DNA of 64,000 nt, from positions 15,814 to 79,813 of the forward strand of contig DATJUB010000018.1 of the NCBI GenBank assembly GCA_035502775.1, in the 5' to 3' direction. The notes under the pieces were generated by a model. It worked only from the letters and a program-made list of their open reading frames with translations. It searched no databases and was not told the DNA's origin. The stretch is from 67-14 sp035502775 (lineage in GTDB: Bacteria; Actinomycetota; Thermoleophilia; Solirubrobacterales; 70-9). Positions within the stretch are counted from its first letter, which is position 1; every line of letters begins with the position of its first letter. Position numbers and translations under genes: made by a program. Shown piece by piece: positions 28,568 to 36,075 of the stretch.

Positions 28568-29563
28568 CTAGGCGTCGCCGGATCCGCTGCGGACCCATTC
28601 GGCCCGGCCGGCGATGATCGCGGGACGCGCCCGGTACCACTCGACCGCTTCGGCGATGCCCTCCTCGAAGGCGATTTCAGGCTTCCATCCGGCGATCTCG
28701 GCAAGTCTTGCGGCATCGACGTACTGCGTGTCGATCTCACCATCCGGATTGCGGTCCAGCAGATAGTCGGGCTCCTGGCCGGAACCGGTCGCGGCCTTGA
28801 TCCGCTCGATCACATCGCGGACCGAGCGGGCCTCGCCGGTGCCGGCATTCATCGCCTCGCCCCGGGCCGGTCCGTCCTTGACCGCGCGCTCGATCGCCAG
28901 GTAGGCGCCGACCGCGTCGAAGACGTGAAGGAAATCTCGTTGCGGCGAACCATCGGAGCGGATCTGGGGCTGGCGCTCGGCCAGATACGCGGCCACCACC
29001 TCGGGAATCAGGCGGGAGAAGTTCAGGTCGCCGCCGCCGTACACGTTGGCCAGCCGGGTCACGCCGACCGGCAGTCCCCAGGACTTCCAGTAGCTGCGGC
29101 TGATCACGTCGGCCGCGGCCTTGCTGCCCTCGTACGGCGCGGCGGGACGCAGCTCGTCGCCTTCCCGGTACGGCAGGGCGTCGCTCGGACCATAGGCCTT
29201 GTCGGAAGAGGCGACGACGACCGCCGAAACCTCCGCCTCGCGTGCGGCCTCGAGCACGGTCCAGGTTCCCTCGACGTTTGAGCGGAAGGTTCCGACCGGG
29301 TCCGCCGCGGCCGGACCGACCAGCGTCTGAGCGGCGAGATGGAAGACCGAATCGGCGCCGGCGGTGGCCTTGTCGACGATCTCCCGGTCGGCGACGTCGC
29401 CTTCGATCAGGTTCACGTCGCCCTCGAGCCCGTGAAGCTTCAGAGCCAGGCCCGGTGCTTCGGGCAGATCGAGGACCGCTACCTCGTCGCCGCGTTCCAA
29501 CAGGGCCTTGACCAGATGACCGCCGATGAAGCCCTGACCTCCGGTGACTAGCGACCTAGCCAT
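28568..29563 (-). CDS. rfbG: NAD-dependent sugar-nucleotide 4,6-dehydratase, RfbG-like
   Basis: Probably converts CDP-glucose to CDP-4-keto-6-deoxyglucose. The 331-residue short-chain-dehydrogenase fold has the Rossmann motif GGQGFIGG (8-15), the SSDKAYG motif (119-125) that distinguishes CDP-glucose 4,6-dehydratases from GDP-mannose or dTDP-glucose enzymes, and the catalytic YEGSK (Tyr144, Lys148). Its ATG overlaps the end of the adjacent cytidylyltransferase-like gene by 16 bases, and the pairing supports the CDP-glucose assignment. No downstream aminotransferase or 3-dehydrase lies nearby, so the final sugar is unknown. Confidence 0.82.
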   Translation of the reverse strand: MARSLVTGGQGFIGGHLVKALLERGDEVAVLDLPEAPGLALKLHGLEGDVNLIEGDVADREIVDKATAGADSVFHLAAQTLVGPAAADPVGTFRSNVEGTWTVLEAAREAEVSAVVVASSDKAYGPSDALPYREGDELRPAAPYEGSKAAADVISRSYWKSWGLPVGVTRLANVYGGGDLNFSRLIPEVVAAYLAERQPQIRSDGSPQRDFLHVFDAVGAYLAIERAVKDGPARGEAMNAGTGEARSVRDVIERIKAATGSGQEPDYLLDRNPDGEIDTQYVDAARLAEIAGWKPEIAFEEGIAEAVEWYRARPAIIAGRAEWVRSGSGDA

Positions 29564-30258
29564 GTCGCCTCCCCTTTCTCCCAGAGATCGTTGAGCGTGA
29601 CCAGGTCCTTGTAGGTGTCCATGCAGTCCCAGAATCCATCGTGCTTGAAGGCTCTCAGTTCATCGTCCGCGGCGAGCATCTCGAGTGGGCGGCGTTCGAG
29701 CACGCTGTCCTCGCTCAGCCGGTCCAGCAGCTCCGGTTCGAAACAGAAGAAGCCACCGTTGATCCAGTGTTCACTGCGCGGCTTCTCGGTAAAGCCCCCG
29801 ACCCGTCCTTCATCCCCGATCTGAACCACGCCCCACTGGATGTGCGGCCGCACGGTGGTCATCGTCGCGGTCCTGCCGTGGCTTTCGTGGAACTCCAGCA
29901 GCGCGCCGAGATCGAGATCGGCGACACCGTCGGCATAGGTGGCACAGAAGGTCGATCCCCCGACCACTTCACCGGCAAGCTTGATCCGCCCGCCCGTGGG
30001 AGTGTCGAGGCCGGTGTCGAGGCACTCGACGCTGACTCCCTCGGGCCAGTCCTGCCCTTTCACGAACTCGTCGACCATCTCACCCAGGTAGCCCGTGAGC
30101 GGATGGAATCTCGTGAAGCCCTGCTCGGCATAGATCGAGATCACATGCCAGAGCAGGGGCCTGCCGCCGACCTCGACCAGGGCCTTCGGCAGCGTCTCCG
30201 TCTTCTCTCGCAGGCGGGTGCCGCGGCCCCCGCTCAGAATCAGGACGGGCGGTTTCAG
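29548..30258 (-). CDS. rfbF: Glucose-1-phosphate cytidylyltransferase-like protein, probable CTG start
   Basis: Predicted to make CDP-glucose from CTP and glucose 1-phosphate. Motifs include LILSGGRGTRLREKTET with the nucleotide-binding GGxGTRLR, then ECLDTGLDTPTGGRI, YADGVADLDLGALLEFH, EHWINGGFFCFEPE and HDGFWDCMDTYKDL, all typical of RfbF. The nucleotide-binding motif lies upstream of every in-frame ATG, GTG or TTG; the first such codon, GTG at 30144, would delete it. The CTG at 30258 overlaps the MoaD-like gene's stop as CTGA and gives 236 residues. Either CTG is the start or the N-terminus is broken. Confidence 0.82.
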   Translation of the reverse strand: MKPPVLILSGGRGTRLREKTETLPKALVEVGGRPLLWHVISIYAEQGFTRFHPLTGYLGEMVDEFVKGQDWPEGVSVECLDTGLDTPTGGRIKLAGEVVGGSTFCATYADGVADLDLGALLEFHESHGRTATMTTVRPHIQWGVVQIGDEGRVGGFTEKPRSEHWINGGFFCFEPELLDRLSEDSVLERRPLEMLAADDELRAFKHDGFWDCMDTYKDLVTLNDLWEKGEATWLGR

Positions 30259-30527
30259 CCGCCGGCCACCGCGGGGAGAATCGTGATCTCGCTGCCGTCG
30301 CTCACGGCGGTTCCGAGTCCTTCGCCGTAGCGGATGTCCTCGCCCCCGACGTACACGTTGACGAAGCGGCGGAGCTCACCGTCTTCGGTGATGCGTTCCT
30401 TCAGGTCGCCGTGCTCGGCGAAGACCGCGTCGAGAACCTCTCCGACCGTGCCGCCGTCGGCGGACAGCTCGGGACTGCCGCCCGTGGCTGCGCGAAGCTG
30501 ACTCGGGATCTTGACTGTTACTGCCAT
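30255..30527 (-). CDS. MoaD/ThiS-family sulfur carrier protein
   Basis: Ubiquitin-like protein that carries sulfur as a C-terminal thiocarboxylate after activation by an E1-like enzyme. The 90 residues form the beta-grasp fold (VTVKIPSQLRAATGG, TVGEVLDAVFAEHGDLKERI, RRFVNVYVGGEDIRY, GSEITILPAVAGG) and end in the Gly-Gly needed for thiocarboxylation. Its ATG overlaps the thrC-like stop (TGATG), so the two are co-translated. Comparable carriers feed cysteine synthesis (CysO with CysM) or homocysteine synthesis (HcyS). Being under a SAM riboswitch, a homocysteine or methionine role is favoured but unproven. Confidence 0.88.
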   Translation of the reverse strand: MAVTVKIPSQLRAATGGSPELSADGGTVGEVLDAVFAEHGDLKERITEDGELRRFVNVYVGGEDIRYGEGLGTAVSDGSEITILPAVAGG

Positions 30528-31759
30528 CAGACTGCGACCTCCTGGCCGAATTTGGACTCGAAGCTTGCCGGATCGGGGTCGATCGTGGTGAAGGCAAAAC
30601 TATCGCGATTGGCGTCGAGGGTCTTCAGTCCCTCGCCGGTGATGTAGACGACGACCTTTTCGCCGGACCGGAGCACACCCTGGTCCGCCAGCTTCTTCAG
30701 AACGCCGACGGTCACGCCACCGGCGGTCTCGGTGAAGATGCCGGTGGTCTCGGCGAGCAGCCGGATACCGGCGCGGATCTCGTCGTCGTTGACCATCTCG
30801 ACCGAACCGCCGGTCCGGCGGGCCTGCTCGACCGCGTAGGGACCGTCGGCTGGATCGCCGATCGCGAGGCTCTTGGCGATCGTGTCCGGCTTCTGCGGAC
30901 GGCAGATCTTCGACCCTTCGGCGAAGGCGGTCGCCACCGGCGAGCAGCCCTCGGCCTGCGAGCCGTGGAATACCGGCATCTCACCTTCGACCAGCCCGAT
31001 GTCGAGCCACTCCTGGAAACCCCGGTTGATCTTGGTGAAGAGCGATCCCGAGGCGATCGGCGAGACCACCCGGTCGGGCAGCGTCCAGCCGAGCTGTTCG
31101 ACGGTCTCGTAGGCCAGCGTCTTCGAGCCTTCCGAGTAGTACGGCCGCAGGTTGACGTTGACGAAGGCCCAGGGCTTCTCGTCGGCCAGCTGGGTACAGA
31201 GCCGGTTGACGTCGTCGTAGTTGCCGTTGACCCCGACCAGGTTGGTGCCGTAGATGTCGGTCGCCAGCAGCTTCTGCTCTTCGAGGTTAGCCGGCACGAA
31301 AACGTAGGAATCGAGGCCCGCGGCGGCCGCGTGGGCCGCGACCGCGTTGGCGAGGTTTCCGGTCGAGGCGCAGGCCACGGTCTTGAAGCCGAGCTCCTGA
31401 GCTTTCGCGATGGCGACGGCGACGACCCGATCCTTGAAGGAGTGGGTCGGGTTGGCGGCGTCGTTCTTGACCCAGATCTCGGCGTCGGTGCCGAGCGCCT
31501 CGGCCAGACGGTCGGCCTTGATCAGCGGAGTCATGCCCGGCTCGAGCGGATCGGAGGCCTTGCCCTCGAAGGGCAGGAAGTCCGAGTAGCGCCAGATGCC
31601 GCCCGATCCGGCCTGGATGCGGCGCCGGGCCTCTTCGGCATCGATGTCCGAGAAGTCGTAGCGGACCTCGAGGGGTCCGAAGCACTCCGCACAGAAGAAG
31701 TTCGCACCGAGTTCGTACTCGGCCCCGCACTCCTTGCATTTCAAGTTGTCTGCTGCCAT
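30527..31759 (-). CDS. thrC: Threonine synthase-like PLP enzyme with N-terminal zinc ribbon
   Basis: Fold-type II PLP enzyme. The 410 residues start with a zinc ribbon (Cys8, Cys11, Cys23, Cys26) typical of one threonine synthase branch. The PLP lysine is in NPTHSFKDR (Lys109), the substrate loop is CASTGNLANAVAAHAA, and a phosphate-binding GSLFTKINRGFQEW-like region follows. Threonine synthases use O-phosphohomoserine. The upstream SAM-I riboswitch and co-translated MoaD-like gene raise the alternative that it makes homocysteine or cysteine from a phosphorylated acceptor and a protein thiocarboxylate. The ATG at 31759 follows GGAAAGG; the 23 codons upstream in frame are leader RNA. Confidence 0.85.
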   Translation of the reverse strand: MAADNLKCKECGAEYELGANFFCAECFGPLEVRYDFSDIDAEEARRRIQAGSGGIWRYSDFLPFEGKASDPLEPGMTPLIKADRLAEALGTDAEIWVKNDAANPTHSFKDRVVAVAIAKAQELGFKTVACASTGNLANAVAAHAAAAGLDSYVFVPANLEEQKLLATDIYGTNLVGVNGNYDDVNRLCTQLADEKPWAFVNVNLRPYYSEGSKTLAYETVEQLGWTLPDRVVSPIASGSLFTKINRGFQEWLDIGLVEGEMPVFHGSQAEGCSPVATAFAEGSKICRPQKPDTIAKSLAIGDPADGPYAVEQARRTGGSVEMVNDDEIRAGIRLLAETTGIFTETAGGVTVGVLKKLADQGVLRSGEKVVVYITGEGLKTLDANRDSFAFTTIDPDPASFESKFGQEVAV

Positions 31760-31778
31760 CCGATTCACCTTTCCAATG

Positions 31779-31806
31779 AAAAAACCTTCGCCTGTGGGGC
31801 GAAGGT
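31779..31806 (-). terminator. SAM-riboswitch expression-platform terminator upstream of thrC
   Basis: On the minus strand ACCTTCGCC (31806-31798), loop CCACA, GGCGAAGGT (31792-31784) and a T-run to 31779 make a 9-bp perfect intrinsic terminator, 19 bases before the thrC ATG. CCCCACA at 31799-31793, spanning stem and loop, is the exact complement of TGTGGGG at 31827-31821 in the aptamer's 3' P1 strand. This defines a mutually exclusive antiterminator: high SAM gives P1 plus terminator, low SAM gives antitermination. Confidence 0.9.
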
Positions 31807-31823
31807 CCGGATGGACTTCTCCC

Positions 31824-31930
31824 CACATCTCCCGGTCTTGCGACCGCTGGATTTGGCACCTTCAACGGACTTTCGTCCGTGTGGTTGCCGGGGTTTCATT
31901 GGGCCAAGTCCCTCCACCCCTCTAGATGTG
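31824..31930 (-). ncRNA. SAM-I (S-box) riboswitch aptamer
   Basis: The minus-strand leader matches the SAM-I aptamer throughout. P1 pairs CACATCT (31930-31924) with AGATGTG (31830-31824). Conserved blocks are AGAGGGGTGGAGGGACTTGG, CCCAATGAAACCCCGGCAAC, and GGTGCCAAATCCAGC. P3 is ACGGAC/GTCCGT and P4 is GGTC-GCAA-GACC with a GNRA loop. The kink-turn and SAM-pocket positions appear intact. It precedes the thrC-like gene and a terminator that can form only when P1 does not release TGTGGGG. This is the most secure regulatory RNA in the window. Confidence 0.96.
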
Positions 31931-31948
31931 GCGCTTATGTCTGCTCCT

Positions 31949-31976
31949 ACCGTAGCAAAAGCCGCAGGACCACCAA
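31949..31976 (-). promoter_or_regulatory. Candidate promoter of the riboswitch-thrC operon
   Basis: On the minus strand TTGGTG (31976-31971) and TACGGT (31954-31949) are 16 bases apart. The predicted start, about 31942, is just upstream of aptamer P1 at 31930, as expected for a riboswitch leader. A long palindrome begins 11 bases upstream of the -35 element. Confidence 0.5.
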
Positions 31977-31986
31977 ACCAGCAGGC

Positions 31987-32035
31987 GCCCTGGCAACGAT
32001 TTCCAATGACTATCATTGGAAATCGTTGCCAGGGC
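31987..32035. repeat. Long perfect palindrome, copy 1 (23-bp arms, CTA centre)
   Basis: Left arm 31987-32009 (GCCCTGGCAACGATTTCC followed by AATGA) and right arm 32013-32035 are exact reverse complements around CTA. A 43-bp core from CTGGCAACG to CGTTGCCAG recurs at 63892-63934 with paired substitutions that keep the arms complementary. It lies just upstream of the thrC-leader promoter and about 135 bases upstream of corA. It has no T-run and no adjacent transposase. Confidence 0.9.
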
Positions 32036-32039
32036 TGCT

Positions 32040-32083
32040 TGGCGTGTGGTCAGGGGCGTTCTGGCGTGTGGTCAGGGGCGTTC
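32040..32083. repeat. Perfect 22-bp tandem duplication
   Basis: The unit TGGCGTGTGGTCAGGGGCGT plus TC occurs twice without mismatch at 32040-32061 and 32062-32083, five bases after the palindrome. It lies in the corA/thrC divergent intergenic region, about 90 bases upstream of the corA start. Exactness suggests a recent duplication or a selected tandem regulator site. Confidence 0.9.
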
Positions 32084-32170
32084 ATTCGCACTTTGGTTAC
32101 ACGACGTATTGCTCTGTGTCATAACCTTGTGTCATGCCTGTGAAGCGAGCCGACATGTCAGGAGGCGGCG

Positions 32171-33187
32171 ATGCCGAACCTCCCTCGTCTCAGACGGCCC
32201 CGTGAGCCACTCGGTTCGCCGGGCTCCCAGGCCGATCCCGAAGTACTGACCCCCAGGGTCGAAATGATCGAAGCCGGCGGTCTGCGCTGGTACAACATCG
32301 AACATCCCGGCGGGCCCGAACGCACCTGGCTGGAAGAGCATTTCGAGTTCCATCCGCTCGACATCGAGGACGTGCTCTCCCGCAACCAGCGCCCGAAGAT
32401 CGACGAGTACCCGGACTACCTGTTCCTGATCCTGCACGTGCCGGTCTTCGACCGTAAGGCGGGACGTCTCGGAGCCGGGGAGATCGACCTCTTCGTCGGG
32501 CCCGACTTCGTGGTCACCCTGCCGAACCAGCCGGTCCCCCCGGTCGAGTACCTCTTCTCCCGCTGCCAGGACGACGACACCCTGCGCGAGAAACTGTTCT
32601 CGCGCGGCTCCGGCTACCTCATGTACCGCCTGGTCGACGACAGCTTCGACTACTGCTTCCCGATGCTGCGCAAGATCGGCAACAAGCTCGACGCGCTCGA
32701 GGACGAGATCTTCGACGGGCACTCCGAGGACGTCGTCCGCGACATCTCGAACACCAAGCAGGAGATCATCAACTTCCGCAAGGTGATCCGGCCCCAGCGG
32801 CCGGTCCTGCGGGACCTGGAGAAGGTCAAGTCGCGGTATCTCGCCACCGATCTCGATCTGGAGATCTACTTCGACGACATCGTCGACGCCCACGAACGCA
32901 TCTGGGACATGCTCGAGAACTACAAGGAGGTCGTGGTCGGCCTCGAGGAGACCAACGAGTCCTTCCTCAGCCACCGCGTGAACGACGTCCTGCGCGTGCT
33001 GACCGCGATCAGCGTGATCGTCCTGCCGTTGACCCTGATCGCCTCGATTTTCGGCATGAACGTGGGACTTCCCGGCGGCGGCGATCCCGGCGCGTCCTCC
33101 GACGCCCACTTCTTCATCATCGTCGGAGTGATGCTCGTGCTGCTGGTCGGCATGGTCGGCTACTTCCGCAAGCGCCGCTGGCTATAG
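32171..33187 (+). CDS. corA: Magnesium/cobalt transporter CorA family
   Basis: Inner-membrane divalent cation channel. The 338 residues comprise a large N-terminal cytoplasmic domain with LDIEDVLSRNQRPKIDEYPD, a long stalk helix, and two C-terminal transmembrane helices. The selectivity motif is FGMNVGLPGG (YGMNF-like GMN) between the helices, and the protein ends in a basic FRKRRWL. ATG at 32171 is preceded by GGAGGCGGCG. It is the first gene of a plus-strand run that continues with a HIT hydrolase. Confidence 0.94.
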   Translation: MPNLPRLRRPREPLGSPGSQADPEVLTPRVEMIEAGGLRWYNIEHPGGPERTWLEEHFEFHPLDIEDVLSRNQRPKIDEYPDYLFLILHVPVFDRKAGRLGAGEIDLFVGPDFVVTLPNQPVPPVEYLFSRCQDDDTLREKLFSRGSGYLMYRLVDDSFDYCFPMLRKIGNKLDALEDEIFDGHSEDVVRDISNTKQEIINFRKVIRPQRPVLRDLEKVKSRYLATDLDLEIYFDDIVDAHERIWDMLENYKEVVVGLEETNESFLSHRVNDVLRVLTAISVIVLPLTLIASIFGMNVGLPGGGDPGASSDAHFFIIVGVMLVLLVGMVGYFRKRRWL

Positions 33188-33199
33188 CCTGCACCCTGA

Positions 33200-33703
33200 A
33201 TGAGTGAGAACAGAATCTGGGCACCCTGGCGCCTGAAGTACGTCAAGGACGCCGACAAGGACAACGAAGACCAGTGCGTCTTCTGCGCGAAGCCCGCGCT
33301 GGGTGACGACGAAACCGCCCTGATCGTCCATCGCGGTGAGCATTCCTTCGTGATCCTCAACCTCTACCCGTACACAAACGGGCACCTGATGGTCTCCCCC
33401 TACGAGCACATCGGCCGGATCCAGGACATCCCGTCGGAGACGACCACCGAAATGCTGGAACTCGGCAAGCTCGCCATGAACCGGCTCGAGGAGGTCTACC
33501 GGCCCCAGGGTTTCAACGTCGGCTTCAACCAGGGCAAGGCCGCCGGGGCCGGGGTCGAGCATCACATCCACATGCATGTCGTCCCCCGCTGGAGCGGTGA
33601 TACGAACTTCATGCCGGTCATCGCCGATCACCGGGTGATGCCGCAGTCCCTCGAAGACAGCTACACCGCGCTGCGCGGCGCGTTCTCAACCGAAACGAAA
33701 TAA
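33200..33703 (+). CDS. HIT-domain protein, Ap4A phosphorylase-like
   Basis: Histidine-triad nucleotide hydrolase or phosphorylase. The 167 residues include a CVFC pair near 29-32 (a zinc or redox Cys pair also seen in actinobacterial Ap4A phosphorylases), NLYPYTNGHLMVSPYEH, and the HIT motif HHIHMHVVPRW with the catalytic middle His. It begins 12 bases after corA and is followed 13 bases later by a phosphohexomutase gene. Confidence 0.9.
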   Translation: MSENRIWAPWRLKYVKDADKDNEDQCVFCAKPALGDDETALIVHRGEHSFVILNLYPYTNGHLMVSPYEHIGRIQDIPSETTTEMLELGKLAMNRLEEVYRPQGFNVGFNQGKAAGAGVEHHIHMHVVPRWSGDTNFMPVIADHRVMPQSLEDSYTALRGAFSTETK

Positions 33704-33716
33704 GGAGCGCCTCTCG

Positions 33717-35075
33717 ATGTCCATCTTCAAGGCCTATGACATCCGCGGTCTCTACGACCGGGAGATGGACGAGACCACCGCCGAACAGATCGGCCGGGCC
33801 TTCGTACTTACCCTGGCCGACCTCAGCGGCAAGGCGCCGGGAGACCTGAGGATCGGCCTCGGCCGTGACATGCGCCTGACCGCACCCTCAATGGCCGCCG
33901 CCTACCTGGACGGCATGATCGCCGAGGGCGCGCATGTGATCGACGCGGGCCAGGTCGCCACCGAGATGCTCTACTACCTCGTCGGCAGCCGGGGTCTCGA
34001 CGGTGGCGCGATGTGCACCGCGTCCCACAACCCGAAGGCGTACACCGGTGTCAAGCTGGTCCGCGAAGGAGCCCTGCCGCTCTCCGGAGACGCCGGGATC
34101 GGCGACATCGAGAAACTGGTCGAGGCCGGCATGGGCGCCGCTCCTGGCGGCGGCAGCCGGGAGACGATCGACATCTGGGACGAATTCCACACCGAGGTCG
34201 TCAAGTTCATCGATCCGGACAAGATCAAGCCCCTGAAGATCGTGGTCGACGGCGGCAACGGCATGGCCGGACCGATGGTCGGACCGATCCTGAAGAAGCT
34301 CGGCATGGACCTGGTCGAGCTCTACTTCGAGCCGAACGGAGAGTTTCCCGACCACGAGCCGAATCCGCTGCTCGAGGAGAATCGCCAGCTGATCATCAAG
34401 ACGGTCATCGACGAAAAGGCCGACCTCGGAATCGCCTGGGACGGGGATTCCGACCGCTGCTTCTTCATCGACGGCGACGGCCGTTTCTGCGACGGCGACT
34501 TCATCTGCGCCCTGCTCGCCCGGGCCGCCCTGGAATCCGAGCCCGGCGGCCTGATCCTGTACGACCCCCGCTCCAGTTGGGCCGTTCCCGACATCGTCGC
34601 CGCGGCCGGCGGCACCACCGACCTCTCCCGGGTCGGCCACGCCTTCTTCAAAGCCCGCATGCGCAAGGAGAACGCCGTCTTCGGCGGTGAGGTCTCCGGG
34701 CACTACTACTTCCGCGATTTCTACTGTGCCGATTCCGGCACGATCCCGGCCCTGACCATCCTGCAGCTGCTCGCCACCGAAGGAAAAAGCCTCAGCCGGC
34801 TGATGGAGGAGTTCCACTCGAAGTACTTCATCTCCGGTGAGATCAACTCCGAGGTCGCCGATCAGCAGGCCAAGATGGACGAGATCGAGGCGATGCATCC
34901 CGACGCGAAGATCACCCATCTCGACGGTGTCTCGATCGACTACGAGGACTGGCACTTCAACGTCCGCCCGTCCAACACGGAGCCGCTGCTCCGCCTCAAC
35001 CTCGAGTCGCTGATCTCGCGGGAGGACATGGAAACCAAGCGCGACCAGGTGCTCGCGGTGATTCGCGGTGAGTGA
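33717..35075 (+). CDS. manB: Phosphomannomutase / phosphoglucomutase
   Basis: Alpha-D-phosphohexomutase that interconverts 1- and 6-phosphosugars. The 452 residues have AYDIRGLYDREMDE at the N-terminus, the active-site phosphoserine loop TASHNPKAYTG, the metal-binding DGDSDRCFFID, the sugar-binding GGEVSGHYYF and the C-terminal phosphate-binding RPSNTEPLLRLN. Mannose versus glucose preference cannot be read from sequence. The stop overlaps the next GTG start by 8 bases. Confidence 0.93.
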   Translation: MSIFKAYDIRGLYDREMDETTAEQIGRAFVLTLADLSGKAPGDLRIGLGRDMRLTAPSMAAAYLDGMIAEGAHVIDAGQVATEMLYYLVGSRGLDGGAMCTASHNPKAYTGVKLVREGALPLSGDAGIGDIEKLVEAGMGAAPGGGSRETIDIWDEFHTEVVKFIDPDKIKPLKIVVDGGNGMAGPMVGPILKKLGMDLVELYFEPNGEFPDHEPNPLLEENRQLIIKTVIDEKADLGIAWDGDSDRCFFIDGDGRFCDGDFICALLARAALESEPGGLILYDPRSSWAVPDIVAAAGGTTDLSRVGHAFFKARMRKENAVFGGEVSGHYYFRDFYCADSGTIPALTILQLLATEGKSLSRLMEEFHSKYFISGEINSEVADQQAKMDEIEAMHPDAKITHLDGVSIDYEDWHFNVRPSNTEPLLRLNLESLISREDMETKRDQVLAVIRGE

Positions 35076-36075
35076 GCGCGATCCGGCCGAGGTCCTGGCC
35101 GAGGCCCGCAAGGACGGGATCCACACGATGCCGGTGCCGACCCCCTTCGCGGTCGGCCGGATCAACTGCTACCTGATCGAGGGTGATCCGCTGACCCTGA
35201 TCGACGCGGGCCCGCGCTCCGAACGCTCGCTGGCCGAGCTCGACATCCACATCAACGACACCGGGCACCGGGTCGAGGACATCGATCTGATCGTCGTCAC
35301 CCATCAGCACATCGATCACATCGGCCTGATCAAGACGGTGGCCGGCCGTTCCGGCGCCGAGGTCGCGGCTCTCGACACGGCGGTCAAGCGGCTCGCCACC
35401 TTCGGCGAGAGCTCGGACGCCGACGACGATCTCGCGGTGTCTCTGATGCTGAGGCACGGGGTCGGCGAGGACATCGCCAACGCGCTGCGCGGCCTTTCCG
35501 AGAACTACCGGAGCTGGGGCGATCAGGTCGACGTGACCATCCCTCTCGGTGAGGGCAGCCACCTCGAGCTCGGCGACCGCAGGCTGAAGGTCCTCCACCG
35601 GCCCGGCCACAGTCCGTCGGACACGGTCTTCTGGGACGAGGAGCGCCGCATGGCCTTCGGCGGCGACCATCTGCTCTCGCACATCTCTTCCAACCCTCTG
35701 ATCTCCCGTCCGCTGGACAACAGTCCCGGCCGCACCCGGGCCCTGGTCGACTACACGGCCTCGCTGCTGGAGACCCAGAAGATGCCGATCGATCTGATGC
35801 TCTCCGGGCACGGCGACCCGATCACCGATCACGCCGGCCTGATCGACAAGCGGATGGCCTCCCAGGCGAGAAGGATCGAGAAGATCCACGGCATCCTGGC
35901 CGAACGGCCGCGCACGGCCCATGCCGTCGCCGAGCAGATCTGGGGCAACGTCGCGGTCACCCAGGCCTTCCTCACCCTCTCCGAGGTGATCGGCCATCTC
36001 GACATCCTGATGGACGCCGGAAGGGTCGCCGAGCGGGAAGAGAACGGCCTGCTGATCTACGAGGCGATCGATTGA
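35068..36075 (+). CDS. MBL-fold metallo-hydrolase with C-terminal winged-helix region
   Basis: The 335 residues contain the metal-binding THQHIDHIGL (HxHxDH), LHRPGHSPSD, GGDHLL and the C-terminal SGHGDPITDH. A helical region follows (about 270-335) resembling the winged-helix tail of LACTB2/GloB-like hydrolases. Substrate unknown; glyoxalase-II-like thioesterase or RNase-like activity are both possible. GTG start at 35068 overlaps manB and the stop overlaps the TTG start of the next gene as TTGA. Confidence 0.88.
   Translation: MSERDPAEVLAEARKDGIHTMPVPTPFAVGRINCYLIEGDPLTLIDAGPRSERSLAELDIHINDTGHRVEDIDLIVVTHQHIDHIGLIKTVAGRSGAEVAALDTAVKRLATFGESSDADDDLAVSLMLRHGVGEDIANALRGLSENYRSWGDQVDVTIPLGEGSHLELGDRRLKVLHRPGHSPSDTVFWDEERRMAFGGDHLLSHISSNPLISRPLDNSPGRTRALVDYTASLLETQKMPIDLMLSGHGDPITDHAGLIDKRMASQARRIEKIHGILAERPRTAHAVAEQIWGNVAVTQAFLTLSEVIGHLDILMDAGRVAEREENGLLIYEAID

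Noticed and set aside
31779..31930. T-box leader for the thrC-like gene
   Set aside because: The conserved T-box bulge is absent, while every SAM-I block is present.
31987..32035. Palindrome as intrinsic terminator or Fur/Zur box
   Set aside because: No T-run follows on either strand. The central AATGA-CTA-TCATT only loosely resembles Fur-family boxes and the conserved arms are far longer than such sites.
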